DNA of 54,215 nucleotides from Chromatiales bacterium (GTDB taxonomy: Bacteria; Pseudomonadota; Gammaproteobacteria; RBG-16-57-12). Position numbers and translations under genes: made by a program. The stretch covers positions 1 through 54,215 of the forward strand of contig JALSJH010000094.1 of the NCBI GenBank assembly GCA_026989455.1, read 5' to 3'. The notes beneath the pieces are model-generated. The model saw only the letters and a program-made list of their open reading frames with translations, did not search any database and was not told the DNA's origin. Of this stretch, positions 26,133-35,976 are shown piece after piece (position 1 is the first letter of the stretch; each line of letters starts with the position of its first letter).

Positions 26133-27047
26133 CTATTGCTGGAAGGCTAGGCTGGGTTCTGAGAAGGCGATGGGGGAGTCTTTTTTATCATCAAAGGTGA
26201 CGGTTTCCCAGCAGGATTCATTTTCTAGTAGTGTCAGCAGTAGTTTATTGTTCAGTGCGTGGCCTGATTTGTAGCCAGAGAATGCGCCGATCAAGCTGTG
26301 GCCAAGCAGGTAGAGATCACCAATCGCATCGAGCATTTTATGTTTTACAAACTCATCTTCGTAGCGCAGGCCATCTTCATTTAATACTCGATAATCATCC
26401 ACAACAATCGCATTATCCATGCTTCCACCGAGTGCTAGCTGGTTTTGACGCAGCAGTTCAATCTCGCGCATAAAGCCGAAGGTGCGCGCTCGACTCACCT
26501 CTTTCACAAATGAGGTAGTGGAAAAGTCGATGGAGGCCTCTTGGCATGCTTGAAAGGCGGGGTGTTTAAAGTCAATTTCGAAGTTTATTTTAAAGCCGTT
26601 GTAAGGCTCAAAACGTGCCCACTTATCACCCTCTTCAACTTGAACAGGCTGTGTGATCCGAATAAATTTCTTGGCCGCATCCTGCTCTGCTATACCCGCA
26701 GATTGCAATAGAAATACGAACGGCCCAGCACTGCCATCCATAATCGGCACCTCTGAGGCGCTCAACTCGATATAGATGTTATCGATGCCAAGCCCGGCTA
26801 AGGCTGACAGCAGGTGCTCTACCGTCGAAACACGCACATCACCCTTGACCAGGGTTGATGATAAGCGGGTATCACCCACATTATCGGCGCGTGCCTCTAT
26901 TTCAACTGGCTCGTCTAAGTCTACACGACGAAAAACAATGCCGCAGTCTACAGGGGCAGGCTTGAGGGTCAGGTAGACCTTCTTTCCTGTGTGCAGCCCG
27001 ACACCCGTTGCTCGGATGGTATTTTTAAGTGTTCGTTGTCTAATCAT
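26133..27047 (-). CDS. lpxC: UDP-3-O-acyl-N-acetylglucosamine deacetylase LpxC
   Basis: 304 residues (E. coli 305). LpxC catalyses the committed step of lipid A synthesis with a zinc ion. Zinc ligands are visible: the His in [14 protein letters not shown] and the HKMLDAIGD motif. [24 protein letters not shown] is the standard start. It follows ftsZ after about 200 bp, the usual position at the end of the dcw cluster. Confidence 0.97.
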   Translation of the reverse strand: MIRQRTLKNTIRATGVGLHTGKKVYLTLKPAPVDCGIVFRRVDLDEPVEIEARADNVGDTRLSSTLVKGDVRVSTVEHLLSALAGLGIDNIYIELSASEVPIMDGSAGPFVFLLQSAGIAEQDAAKKFIRITQPVQVEEGDKWARFEPYNGFKINFEIDFKHPAFQACQEASIDFSTTSFVKEVSRARTFGFMREIELLRQNQLALGGSMDNAIVVDDYRVLNEDGLRYEDEFVKHKMLDAIGDLYLLGHSLIGAFSGYKSGHALNNKLLLTLLENESCWETVTFDDKKDSPIAFSEPSLAFQQ

Positions 27048-27176
27048 TATTCGCGCAGTGTATGGAAGTTATCTTTATCGAACTGCGAACCATACCACAA
27101 TTTTATCATTCTTGCCTATTCCCCCAGCCGATAGATCCCGTTTTTTTTGCTGCTTCTGTGAGCTATTACGCCATCA

Positions 27177-27208
27177 CCCGTCTCCGGCACATACGGTGCC
27201 GGAACGGG
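27177..27208 (-). other. Strong hairpin between ftsZ and lpxC
   Basis: CCCGT-TCCGGCAC-CGTAT-GTGCCGGA-G-ACGGG on the minus strand is a 13-bp stem with one bulge, 40 bases after the ftsZ stop. There is no T-run, so it is not a simple intrinsic terminator. It may mark the ftsZ mRNA end or a processing point before lpxC. Confidence 0.5.
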
Positions 27209-27247
27209 ACGTTCGGTGTAACAGGACATCGCTAGCACCCCCCTTAA

Positions 27248-28429
27248 TTAATCCGCCTGACGACGCAGAAAAGCAGGAATGTCAAGGTAGTCCATATCGT
27301 CACCCACCGCCTTATTGCGCAGCTCATAACGCTCTGAGGCGATCTGATTTTTCCGATTAACCGCCGGACGATCCAGATCGCTGTAGTTGATCTCTACATC
27401 GGCCTTACGCTCAGCAACCGGCTCAGCCACCGGAACCGCAGCAACAATGCGAACATCAGCGGCCTTCTCTTCACCACGCCCGAGGCCAGTGGCCACCACG
27501 GTCACCCGCATCTCGTTGCTCAGCTCAGGATCGATTACTGTTCCCACCACCACCGTGGCACAATCTGAGGCGAACTGTTTGACGGTATTACCCACCTCTT
27601 CAAACTCACCAATCGACATATCAAAGCCGGCGGTAATATTCACCAAAATCCCCCGCGCACCTGAAAGGTCTACATCTTCCAGCAATGGACTGGAGATCGC
27701 TTTTTCAGCCGCCACTTGCGCCCGATCTTCACCACTGGCACTGCCGGTACCCATCACCGCCATGCCCATTTCAGACATCACTGTGCGCACATCTGCAAAA
27801 TCCACATTGATCAAGCCTTGGCGGGTGATCAGCTCCGAGATTCCCTGCACTGCACCGTAAAGCACATCATTCGCCGCTTTAAAGGCATCAAGCAGGGTGG
27901 TGGTTTTACCCAGCACTGAAAGCAACTTTTCATTGGGAATTGTGATCAGCGAGTCAACATTTTCACTCAGCTCTTTAATGCCAAGATCGGCCACTGCCAT
28001 GCGCTTTTTGCCTTCAAATGGAAACGGCTTAGTGACCACCGCGACGGTCAAAATATTCAGCTCTTTGGCAATTTGGGCAACCACTGGGGCGGCTCCTGTG
28101 CCAGTACCGCCACCCATTCCTGCGGTGATGAATATCATGTCGGCATCACTAATAGCATCGGCAATCCGCTCGCGATCATCCAGCGCGGCCTGTCGACCTA
28201 TATCGGGGTTTGCACCGGCACCCAACCCTTTAGTGGTATCGCCACCCAGTTGCAAAACCGTCTTTGCAGATGAGTTCCGCAACGCTTGCGCATCGGTATT
28301 TGCACAGATAAAGTCCACCCCATCGAGGGTCTGCACCACCATGTGCTCCACGGCGTTGCCGCCGCCACCACCAACACCAATAACCTTGATCACGGCATCT
28401 GATTCTACTGTATCCAATAATTCAAACAT
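27248..28429 (-). CDS. ftsZ: Cell division GTPase FtsZ
   Basis: 393 residues. FtsZ polymerises into the division ring. The tubulin signature [12 protein letters not shown], the N-terminal [15 protein letters not shown], and the synergy loop region [12 protein letters not shown] are all present. The conserved C-terminal peptide [14 protein letters not shown] binds FtsA, ZipA and SlmA. A strong AGGAGG ribosome-binding site precedes the ATG, as expected for a protein made in large amount. Confidence 0.98.
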   Translation of the reverse strand: MFELLDTVESDAVIKVIGVGGGGGNAVEHMVVQTLDGVDFICANTDAQALRNSSAKTVLQLGGDTTKGLGAGANPDIGRQAALDDRERIADAISDADMIFITAGMGGGTGTGAAPVVAQIAKELNILTVAVVTKPFPFEGKKRMAVADLGIKELSENVDSLITIPNEKLLSVLGKTTTLLDAFKAANDVLYGAVQGISELITRQGLINVDFADVRTVMSEMGMAVMGTGSASGEDRAQVAAEKAISSPLLEDVDLSGARGILVNITAGFDMSIGEFEEVGNTVKQFASDCATVVVGTVIDPELSNEMRVTVVATGLGRGEEKAADVRIVAAVPVAEPVAERKADVEINYSDLDRPAVNRKNQIASERYELRNKAVGDDMDYLDIPAFLRRQAD

Positions 28430-28465
28430 TTCTATACCTCCTAATTTTCCTTACACTCAGAAAAA

Positions 28466-29710
28466 CTACAAATTCCCCTGAAACCAACTTTTCATTTTGT
28501 CCCACAACCCTTTCGTTCCCGAATCACTACTCAACTTGCGCTCACCGCCTACCCCCAAGTAGCAGTGATGAAAGCCATACTGCAATAAGCCAACGCCCGT
28601 TGCGTGAATCGGGTTGCGTACCACATCAACCAAACCACTTACATTTTTAGGAACACCGATCCGTACCGGCATGTGAAAAACCTCTTCTGCCAGCTCAATC
28701 AAACCTTCAACCTTTGAACTGCCACCGGTCAAAACCACGCCACCCGCCACCAGCTCTTCATAACCACTGCGCTGTAGCTCCGCATGAATAAGACTCAATA
28801 GCTCTTCATAGCGAGGTTCAATCACCTCGGCCAAGGTGTGTCGGGAGAGGCGGCGCGGTGGGCGATCACCAATACTCGGCACCTCAATTGTCTCATCCGC
28901 ACTGGCGAGTTGCGTCAATGAGCAGCCATATTTGATCTTTATCTCTTCTGCGTGGTGTGTCGGGGTACGCAGTGCCACTGCAATATCATTGGTCACCTGA
29001 TCACCAGCAATGGGGATCACTGCGGTATGCCTAATCGCACCCTCAGTAAAGATGGCTATATCTGCGGTGCCGCCACCAATATCCACCAAACAGACTCCCA
29101 GCTCTTTCTCATCTTCACTCAATACCGCATAGCTGGATGCAAACTGCTCAAGGATGACATCATTAACCTCCAGTCCACATCGACGTACACACTTGATAAT
29201 ATTTTGTGCTGCACTGACGGCTCCTGTCACCACATGCACCTTCGCCTCCAAGCGCACGCCCGACATGCCCACCGGCTCACGAATCCCCTCTTGGTTGTCG
29301 ATGATGAACTCCTGAGGAAGCACATGTAGAATTTTTTGATCCGCCGGAATCGCCACGGCACGGGCCGCATCCATCACGCGGTCGACATCAAAGTTGGTCA
29401 CCTCACCATCACAGATAGCCACAATGCCATGGGAGTTAAGGCTACGAATATGGCTCCCGGCAATCCCCGCATACACCGAGTGAATATGACACCCGGCCAT
29501 CAGCTCTGCCTCCTCGACCGCGCGCTGGATAGAGTGCACGGTGGATTCGATATTAACCACCACCCCTTTCTTAAGCCCCCGGGATGGATGAGAACCTAAG
29601 CCGATAATTTCAATCTCATTTTCCGGTGTAATTTCACACACCACAGCCACCACTTTCGAGGTGCCAATATCCAGCCCGACAATTAAGTTTTTTTCTCCCT
29701 GCTTTGCCAT
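28466..29710 (-). CDS. ftsA: Cell division protein FtsA
   Basis: 414 residues. FtsA is the actin-like membrane tether of the Z ring. Phosphate and adenosine loops are seen as VGLDIGTSKV, CLVDIGGGTADIAIF and VLTGGSSKVEGL. The C-terminal amphipathic membrane anchor is GLWDKMKSWFQGNL. The start is the ATG at 29710 with AAGAGG before it; a TTG one codon upstream is not needed. 12 bp after ftsQ. Confidence 0.97.
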   Translation of the reverse strand: MAKQGEKNLIVGLDIGTSKVVAVVCEITPENEIEIIGLGSHPSRGLKKGVVVNIESTVHSIQRAVEEAELMAGCHIHSVYAGIAGSHIRSLNSHGIVAICDGEVTNFDVDRVMDAARAVAIPADQKILHVLPQEFIIDNQEGIREPVGMSGVRLEAKVHVVTGAVSAAQNIIKCVRRCGLEVNDVILEQFASSYAVLSEDEKELGVCLVDIGGGTADIAIFTEGAIRHTAVIPIAGDQVTNDIAVALRTPTHHAEEIKIKYGCSLTQLASADETIEVPSIGDRPPRRLSRHTLAEVIEPRYEELLSLIHAELQRSGYEELVAGGVVLTGGSSKVEGLIELAEEVFHMPVRIGVPKNVSGLVDVVRNPIHATGVGLLQYGFHHCYLGVGGERKLSSDSGTKGLWDKMKSWFQGNL

Positions 29711-29722
29711 CAAATAAGCCTC

Positions 29723-30475
29723 TTACCCAACCTTGTTTTCTTTCCAGCGAATGGAAAACCCGTTGCTGTAGCGTAAATCTACCCGACTAATTTGTTTCGT
29801 TTTTTCAGCCAAATCAGTGCGGTAAACATTAATAAAGCGTTGTATCCGTTGGTCTTGTGGCTCGCGCCCCAGAACCAGTTCAATTTCATTATCCAGCTCA
29901 ACAACCCAAGCGTGTCGTTCGCTCACCCGGATGGCAACAATCGACAGGCCCACCTCGCTTAATATCTGCTGGTAGCGCTGATAGTGCTTTGCCATTTCAT
30001 GACTCAACCCATCGATCCCTTCAAACCGTGGCACGCTCGCATCCACTTCAATTTTCGCGGGATAAAACAGTTCGCCACCTAGATTGACCAATCCATCATC
30101 ATGCCAACGAGCCAATAGCCGCTGCTCTTCTACCTCCAGAGCCAACGTATCAGGCCATTGGCGACGAACCGTAACGCGACTGACCCAGGGCATCGCCTCT
30201 ACAGCATCCCGTACTTGCCGCACATCCATGCGAATGAACCCATCCTGAAGCAGTGGCTTGACCACATCGCGCAGCTCAGCACTGCTCACCTCTTGCAACG
30301 CGCCTGCTACCAAAATTTGCTTCACCGGCAGCCACACTGTGCTCTGTAACCAGAGCCAATATATGCCGGCGAACAAACCCAGCAGCAACGTGCCTTTTAC
30401 GCTTGCCCAAGCCAACTTGGGAAAGACCCGCTCTCTCCATGACAGTGCCTCAGCTTGAGCCGCCTTAGCCGTCAT
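29723..30475 (-). CDS. ftsQ: Cell division protein FtsQ
   Basis: 250 residues. FtsQ is a bitopic inner-membrane protein that links early and late division proteins. One membrane segment (LLLGLFAGIYWLWL, about residues 30-45) is followed by the POTRA domain (VKQILVAGALQEVSSAELRDVV) and the beta domain with VTVRRQWPDTLALEVEEQ and YSNGFSIRWK. It overlaps the end of ddl by 11 bp. Confidence 0.95.
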   Translation of the reverse strand: MTAKAAQAEALSWRERVFPKLAWASVKGTLLLGLFAGIYWLWLQSTVWLPVKQILVAGALQEVSSAELRDVVKPLLQDGFIRMDVRQVRDAVEAMPWVSRVTVRRQWPDTLALEVEEQRLLARWHDDGLVNLGGELFYPAKIEVDASVPRFEGIDGLSHEMAKHYQRYQQILSEVGLSIVAIRVSERHAWVVELDNEIELVLGREPQDQRIQRFINVYRTDLAEKTKQISRVDLRYSNGFSIRWKENKVG

Positions 30476-31409
30476 TTTTCACACCTTCAAGAGTCTGCGC
30501 TAAAATACGCTGCACCAACTCATCAAATTCAATACCCGCCGCCTTTGCCGCCATGGGCACCAGACTGTGATCCGTCATCCCCGGCACACTGTTAAACTCC
30601 AACAGCCAAAAATTACCTTTTTCATCAGTGAGCACGTCAACCCGCCCCCATCCTTTGGCATTCAGTGCTTCAAATGCACGCAGAGCCAGTGCTTTCAGTG
30701 CCGCCACTCGCTCATCACTCAAGCCACAGGGACAAAGATAACGGGTCGACTCTTCTTGGTACTTCGCCTCAAAGTCATAAAACTCACGGGGAGTCTCCAC
30801 CTTGATGGGGGGGAGTGCCTCGCCTTCCAAAATGGCAATGGTAAACTCTCCCCCGCTAATCCACGGTTCGGCAATGATGCAGTCGTCATACTGCTTGGCC
30901 AGTTGCCAGGCGGGTAGCAGCTGCTCCGCCGCCACCACCTTGCTCATACCGACACTTGATCCCTCATGGTTTGGCTTAACCACCAACGGCAGCCCCAACC
31001 GCTCAATCGCCACTGATAGATCACTCTCTTCCCGCAACTCGACCATGGCCGGTGTGGGTAACTCAAGCGCATGCCACAACTGCTTGCAGCGCATCTTGTC
31101 CATGCTAAGTGCCGATGAGAGCACCCCGCTGCCTGTATAGGGGATATCCAGTAGCTGCAATGCACCCTGAATAACGCCATCTTCGCCACCACGACCGTGC
31201 AGCAGGTTGAAGGCACGATCAAATTGCCCCTTAGCCAGTACTTCGAGAATATCGCCAGCCACATCAACGCCGTGAGCATCGATACCCAAACGCTGTAGCG
31301 AGGCTAAGACTGCCGCACCGCTTTTAAGCGATATTTCACGCTCCGCCGACAGCCCGCCCAACAGAACCGCTACCTTGCCAAATGCCTGATTTGATCGGCT
31401 GTTGCTCAC
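30465..31409 (-). CDS. ddl: D-alanine-D-alanine ligase
   Basis: 314 residues. Ddl joins two D-alanines for the peptidoglycan stem. The ATP-grasp pattern is clear: VLLGGLSAEREISLKSG at the start, NHEGSSVGMSKV, EPWISGGEFTIAIL, and WLLEFNSVPGMTDHSLVP with the metal-binding Glu and Asn. The start GTG at 31409 overlaps the murB stop (GTGA). In this position it is the DdlB type. Confidence 0.96.
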   Translation of the reverse strand: MSNSRSNQAFGKVAVLLGGLSAEREISLKSGAAVLASLQRLGIDAHGVDVAGDILEVLAKGQFDRAFNLLHGRGGEDGVIQGALQLLDIPYTGSGVLSSALSMDKMRCKQLWHALELPTPAMVELREESDLSVAIERLGLPLVVKPNHEGSSVGMSKVVAAEQLLPAWQLAKQYDDCIIAEPWISGGEFTIAILEGEALPPIKVETPREFYDFEAKYQEESTRYLCPCGLSDERVAALKALALRAFEALNAKGWGRVDVLTDEKGNFWLLEFNSVPGMTDHSLVPMAAKAAGIEFDELVQRILAQTLEGVKNDG

Positions 31410-32314
31410 TGTTCAACTCCAATCAGGTGCACCTCTTTTTTCAACTCAACACCTTGTTTCTGCTTTACTGTTTGCATCACTTCATTAATAAGTTGCTCAA
31501 TATCAGTTGCGCTTGCCTCGCCACTATTGACAATAAAGTTGGCGTGTTTCTCCGATACAACCGCACCGCCTATTGAGCGCCCTTTTAAACCGCAAGCCTC
31601 AATCAATCGAGCAGCGTAATCCGCTGGTGGGTTACGAAATACCGAACCCGCATTTGCCAACTGGGTGGGCTGCATCGCGCTGCGACGTGCCAGCAGCTGG
31701 CGAATATTATTCATTGTTTCGCTGCTATCTCCCTCGCGCAGCGACAACCAGGCGGCAACAAACCACTCATTATCTTCAGGCGCAACCACTGTGCGATAAC
31801 CCACTTCATACTCAGCGGCATCACGGATTAGGCGTTTGCCATCTCGCTGCATCACCTCTACTCGCTCAACCAAGCGCCAGGTTTCTCCGCCAAAAGCACC
31901 GGCATTCATCGCCAGCGCCCCGCCCACTGCACCCGGAATTCCACTCAGGAACTCAGCGCCCACTAATCCCTGTTTGGCACAGAAACGAGCAACCTTTGCA
32001 CAGGCGACACCCGCCTCGACCTTTACGCTCCCATCAGCCAACTGAGCAATCTCATTCAGCCCGCCAAAATAGGCAATCACGGTGCCGCGAAGGCCGCCAT
32101 CGCGTACCAACACATTGCTGCCTAGGCCGAGCCAAAACAGTGGTTCATCGGCGGGTAGTTGACTCAGAAAAACAGCCAAATCATCAATTCCCACCGGTTT
32201 GTAATAACAGTCAGCCGGGCCGCCTACTCGCCAGGTGGTGTGCGCTGACATCGGCTCGTTAAATCTCAACTCACCTTGCAAGCCGGTAAAGTAGTGTTTA
32301 CCCAACGCTACCAC
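31406..32314 (-). CDS. murB: UDP-N-acetylenolpyruvoylglucosamine reductase MurB
   Basis: 302 residues. MurB is the FAD enzyme that reduces UDP-GlcNAc-enolpyruvate to UDP-MurNAc. FAD-binding phrases are LGLGSNVLVRDGG and GIPGAVGGALAMNAGA; the type I catalytic serine lies in NAGSVFRNP. The start is taken as the GTG at 32314 with GGGAGG six bases upstream, sharing one base with the murC stop (TAGTG); an earlier GTG would overlap murC by 16 bases. Confidence 0.95.
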   Translation of the reverse strand: MVALGKHYFTGLQGELRFNEPMSAHTTWRVGGPADCYYKPVGIDDLAVFLSQLPADEPLFWLGLGSNVLVRDGGLRGTVIAYFGGLNEIAQLADGSVKVEAGVACAKVARFCAKQGLVGAEFLSGIPGAVGGALAMNAGAFGGETWRLVERVEVMQRDGKRLIRDAAEYEVGYRTVVAPEDNEWFVAAWLSLREGDSSETMNNIRQLLARRSAMQPTQLANAGSVFRNPPADYAARLIEACGLKGRSIGGAVVSEKHANFIVNSGEASATDIEQLINEVMQTVKQKQGVELKKEVHLIGVEQ

Positions 32315-33723
32315 TACTGACCTCCCCACTGCTCGGCCAGCGCCTGCGCACTGCGGCCAACATTGCCCGCACCGAGAATCAATAGAATATCGTCTGCTTG
32401 CAGCAGTGCGGGTAACAGCTCAACCAACGCTTCTCGTTGCTCAACAAAAACAGGGGTCACCTGACCTCGGGCACGAATCGCTTTACACAGCGAGCGACTA
32501 TCCGCACCCGCAATCGGCTCTTCACCCGCACCAAACACCTCCAGCAACAACAGAAGATCTGGCTCACTCAATTGCAGTACAAAATCTTCAAACAGCTCTT
32601 CAGTGCGGCTATATCGATGCGGTTGAAAAGCAACCACTAAACGCCGCTCTGGCCAGCTCTCACGTATCGCATTCACCGTGGCTTCGATCTCTGTGGGGTG
32701 ATGGCCATAATCATCAATCAACAACACCTCGCCCACCGGGGTTTTCAGCTCTCCATATATTTGAAAGCGCCGCGCAATTCCCTCGAAGTCGATCAATGCC
32801 TGTTTAATGGCATCGTCATCGACCCCCAGTTGATCCGCAACGGCAATCGCCGCCAAGGCGTTCTGAATATTGTGTCGCCCCGGTAAGTTCAATTCGATTT
32901 TCAGCAGCTGACTCTTATCAGGCCGCGAGACACTAAAGTGCGAGCGCCCTTGCTGGCACTTCACGTCGCTGGCCTGGTAGTCTGCATGCTCACTAAAGCC
33001 ATACGTCACCACTGGACGGCTCACCTCCTGCAACATGGCACTGATCACCGGATCATCCACACAGAGAACCGCTAGACCGTAAAATGGCAGATGGTGTAGA
33101 AACTCCAAAAATGTCTGGCGCAACTTCTCAAAATCACCGCCATAGGTGGCCATGTGGTCGGCTTCAATATTGGTGACAATGGCCGTCATCGGTTGCAGGT
33201 GCAAAAAAGAGGCATCGCTCTCATCCGCCTCTGCCACCAGATAGTGGCTGCGCCCTAGGCGAGCATTAGTACCGGCACTGTTCAAACGACCACCAATCAC
33301 AAAGGTCGGGTCAAGCCCGCCCTCGGCCAAAAGACTGGCTACAAAACTGGTGGTCGTGGTCTTGCCGTGTGTTCCAGCCACCGCAATGCCATGCCGAAAG
33401 CGCATCAGTTCCGCCAACATCTCAGCACGGGGAATAACCGGCACTCTCAGCTCTCGCGCTCGAGCCACTTCGACATTTGTTTCATCAATCGCACTGGAGA
33501 CCACCACCACATCCGCGTCATCGACCAAACCGGCATCATGGCCAATGACGACCTGCGCGCCAAGCTCGCTCAAACGCTGGGTCATCTGTCCTTGCAGCAG
33601 ATCCGAACCTGAGACTTTATAGCCCAGGTTTTTCAATACTTCCGCAATACCGCCCATGCCGACACCACCGATGCCCACAAAATGAATACGCTGTACTCGC
33701 CCCATACCCTGGTTATGCGCCAT
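32314..33723 (-). CDS. murC: UDP-N-acetylmuramate-L-alanine ligase MurC
   Basis: 469 residues. MurC adds the first L-alanine to UDP-MurNAc. [18 protein letters not shown] is the N-terminal Rossmann element; the ATP loop is [11 protein letters not shown]; the C-terminal lobe has [10 protein letters not shown] and FQPHRYSRT. The ATG at 33723 has GGAGG upstream and overlaps the murG end by 11 bp; a further 15 codons upstream in frame have no initiation signal. Confidence 0.96.
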   Translation of the reverse strand: MAHNQGMGRVQRIHFVGIGGVGMGGIAEVLKNLGYKVSGSDLLQGQMTQRLSELGAQVVIGHDAGLVDDADVVVVSSAIDETNVEVARARELRVPVIPRAEMLAELMRFRHGIAVAGTHGKTTTTSFVASLLAEGGLDPTFVIGGRLNSAGTNARLGRSHYLVAEADESDASFLHLQPMTAIVTNIEADHMATYGGDFEKLRQTFLEFLHHLPFYGLAVLCVDDPVISAMLQEVSRPVVTYGFSEHADYQASDVKCQQGRSHFSVSRPDKSQLLKIELNLPGRHNIQNALAAIAVADQLGVDDDAIKQALIDFEGIARRFQIYGELKTPVGEVLLIDDYGHHPTEIEATVNAIRESWPERRLVVAFQPHRYSRTEELFEDFVLQLSEPDLLLLLEVFGAGEEPIAGADSRSLCKAIRARGQVTPVFVEQREALVELLPALLQADDILLILGAGNVGRSAQALAEQWGGQ

Positions 33724-34807
33724 GATTTGCAACCTCCAAACAGCGGTTCGCCACCGTGACCGTTGCACCCGGCTTACCTAGAGCGCGTGCCGCTTCTGCC
33801 ATTTTAAGAAGTTCGGCACGCCCGCTATCGGGTGATAGGTATCGCTTAATCATCTCTGCCAACTGCTCCGCATTAAGCTCATTTTGTGATACCACGGTTG
33901 CCGCCGCATTCTCCACCAAGTACGCGGCATTTTTAGTTTGGTGGTCATCCACCGCGTGCGGATAGGGCACTAAAATCGAGCCTACTCCGGCACACGCCAG
34001 CTCAGAAATGGTCAGTGCACCTGCCCGACAGATCACCAGATCGGCCCAGCCATAAGCCACTGCCATATCATCAATATAGGCATCGATACGCCCGTTAACG
34101 CCCGCCTGCTGATAGCCGTGTTTGGCATCAAAAATATTGCGTTTTCCCGCTTGGTGCCACACCTCATATTCATCTTCATCACTTAACAGCGCCAACGCTT
34201 CTGGCAATACATCATTCAACGCTTTTGCCCCCAAGCTGCCACCCAACACCAGCAGGTGCAGAGGCTGACCCTGGCGCGCCTGAAACCGCTCAGCAGGTGG
34301 CGCAAGATTTAGAATCGCCCCTCGAATCGGGTTACCCGTCAACTCTGATTTAGGCAGTACACTGGGGAAGGCCGCCATCACCTTGTCGGCCCAACGCGCC
34401 AACCAGCGGTTGGTCATCCCCGCCACTGCATTTTGCTCATGCACCAACAATTTTCTGCCGGTGATTGCGGCAACCAAACCCGCTGGCCCGGTAACAAAAC
34501 CACCCATCCCCAACACCGCAGAGGGGTTAAGTTGGCGTAATATTTTCCACGCCTGCCACATGGCACTGAGCAGCGTAAAGGGCATCATTAATTTACGCAT
34601 TAAACCCTTGCCCCTTACGCCACTGATACGAATATAGTCAATCGCAATATTCGCCTTAGGCACCACCTCGGCCTCAAGGCCGCTGCGGGTGCCTAACCAA
34701 CGCACCTCAACCCCCTGTTCGCGCAGCTGCTCAGCCACCGCCAACGCGGGATAGATGTGCCCACCGGTACCACCGGCCATAATCAGGATGGGTGCCATCG
34801 ACTTCAT
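33713..34807 (-). CDS. murG: Lipid II synthase (GlcNAc transferase) MurG
   Basis: 364 residues. MurG is a membrane-associated GT-B glycosyltransferase that turns lipid I to lipid [21 protein letters not shown] is the lipid-binding glycine loop, [13 protein letters not shown] the second, [12 protein letters not shown] the third, and [22 protein letters not shown] the UDP-GlcNAc-binding region. Its ATG overlaps the ftsW stop by 4 bp. Confidence 0.97.
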   Translation of the reverse strand: MKSMAPILIMAGGTGGHIYPALAVAEQLREQGVEVRWLGTRSGLEAEVVPKANIAIDYIRISGVRGKGLMRKLMMPFTLLSAMWQAWKILRQLNPSAVLGMGGFVTGPAGLVAAITGRKLLVHEQNAVAGMTNRWLARWADKVMAAFPSVLPKSELTGNPIRGAILNLAPPAERFQARQGQPLHLLVLGGSLGAKALNDVLPEALALLSDEDEYEVWHQAGKRNIFDAKHGYQQAGVNGRIDAYIDDMAVAYGWADLVICRAGALTISELACAGVGSILVPYPHAVDDHQTKNAAYLVENAAATVVSQNELNAEQLAEMIKRYLSPDSGRAELLKMAEAARALGKPGATVTVANRCLEVANHGA

Positions 34808-35976
34808 CGGCTCACCGCCTGGTCATAGTCAGCAAACTCGGCAAGCTTCGCTTCATGATAGACACGCAACAGCAGTGCTATCGCAACACAAGTCACCACG
34901 ATGCTCGATCCTCCATAGCTCATCAGTGGCAGCGTCAAACCCTTGGTTGGCAACACGCCCATATTCACGCCGATGTTGATAAAGGCCTGCATGCCTAGCC
35001 AAAGACCAATTCCAAAGGCAAGATAGCCACCAAACAGCTGGCCATTCAGTAGCGCCAGATTGCCAATGCGAAACGCTCGCCACACCAGCAAACCGAACAG
35101 AAATATGACAAAGGCACCGCCCACAAAACCAAGCTCCTCTGACAAGACCGAAAAGACAAAGTCGGTGTGCGCTTCGGGCAGGTAAAAGAGCTTCTGCACA
35201 CTCTCACCCAAACCGACACCAAACCACTCACCTCGGCCAAATGCGATCAGCGCTTGTGTTAACTGAAAGCCTTTACCAAAGGGGTCTGCCCAAGGATCCA
35301 TAAATGAGACAACCCGTGCCATGCGATAAGGCTCTACCACCACTAAAATTGCCAGCAGCCCGGCAACAGCTACCAACAGCGCCATAAAGCGACTTAACGG
35401 GACACCGGCCAGAAAAAGCATGCCCATGGCCGTCGCCATGATCACCACGGTTGCTCCAAAGTCAGGCTCTGCAATCAGCAGCGCACTCAGCAGCGCAAGA
35501 ATGAGAAAAGGCTTTGCAAAACCCGCAATGCGGGTGCGCACCTCATCAAGCCGCCGTACCAGATAGCCTGCCATAAAAATAATCACCAATAGCTTGAGCA
35601 GCTCAGATGCCTGAAAATTCGCAACACCCAGTGGCAACCAGCGTCGACTACCGTTTATCTCAATTCCAACACCTGGAATCAGCACCAAAATCAACAAAAT
35701 AAAGCCCATCAGCAGTAGTAGTGGGCTAAAGCGCTCCCAGTGCTCCAGTGACACTGCAAACATCAGCGCCCCACACACCAATCCGACAACAATAAATAGC
35801 GACTGTTTTTGCAGGTAGTGAAAAGGGGAGTTCATGCCTTCGTCTGCAATGCTGATTGATGCGGATGTCATCATCACCAAGCCGATAGAGAGTAGCGTCA
35901 ACACCGTTAGTAGCAATATATTATCAATGTTGAGGGTGCTCTCTTGCGCTTGAGCACTCATCGTCAGGCTAGCCAT
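34804..35976 (-). CDS. ftsW: Septal peptidoglycan glycosyltransferase FtsW
   Basis: 390 residues with about ten membrane segments. FtsW is the SEDS polymerase of septal wall synthesis, working with FtsI. Signature stretches are IEINGSRRWLPLGVANFQASELLKL, LTQALIAFGRGEWFGVGLGESVQKLFYLPEAHTDFVFSVLSEELG (given in parts: FGRGEWFGVGLG, PEAHTDFVFS) and LPLMSYGGSS. The ATG at 35976 lies seven bases after a GGAGG and overlaps murD by 8 bp. Confidence 0.96.
   Translation of the reverse strand: MASLTMSAQAQESTLNIDNILLLTVLTLLSIGLVMMTSASISIADEGMNSPFHYLQKQSLFIVVGLVCGALMFAVSLEHWERFSPLLLLMGFILLILVLIPGVGIEINGSRRWLPLGVANFQASELLKLLVIIFMAGYLVRRLDEVRTRIAGFAKPFLILALLSALLIAEPDFGATVVIMATAMGMLFLAGVPLSRFMALLVAVAGLLAILVVVEPYRMARVVSFMDPWADPFGKGFQLTQALIAFGRGEWFGVGLGESVQKLFYLPEAHTDFVFSVLSEELGFVGGAFVIFLFGLLVWRAFRIGNLALLNGQLFGGYLAFGIGLWLGMQAFINIGVNMGVLPTKGLTLPLMSYGGSSIVVTCVAIALLLRVYHEAKLAEFADYDQAVSR

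Noticed and set aside
27897-28481. 194-codon plus-strand frame
   Set aside because: Antisense to ftsZ with low-complexity composition and no recognisable domain.
31573-32262. 229-codon plus-strand frame, rich in Arg, His and Pro
   Set aside because: Antisense to murB; composition reflects the codon usage of the opposite strand.
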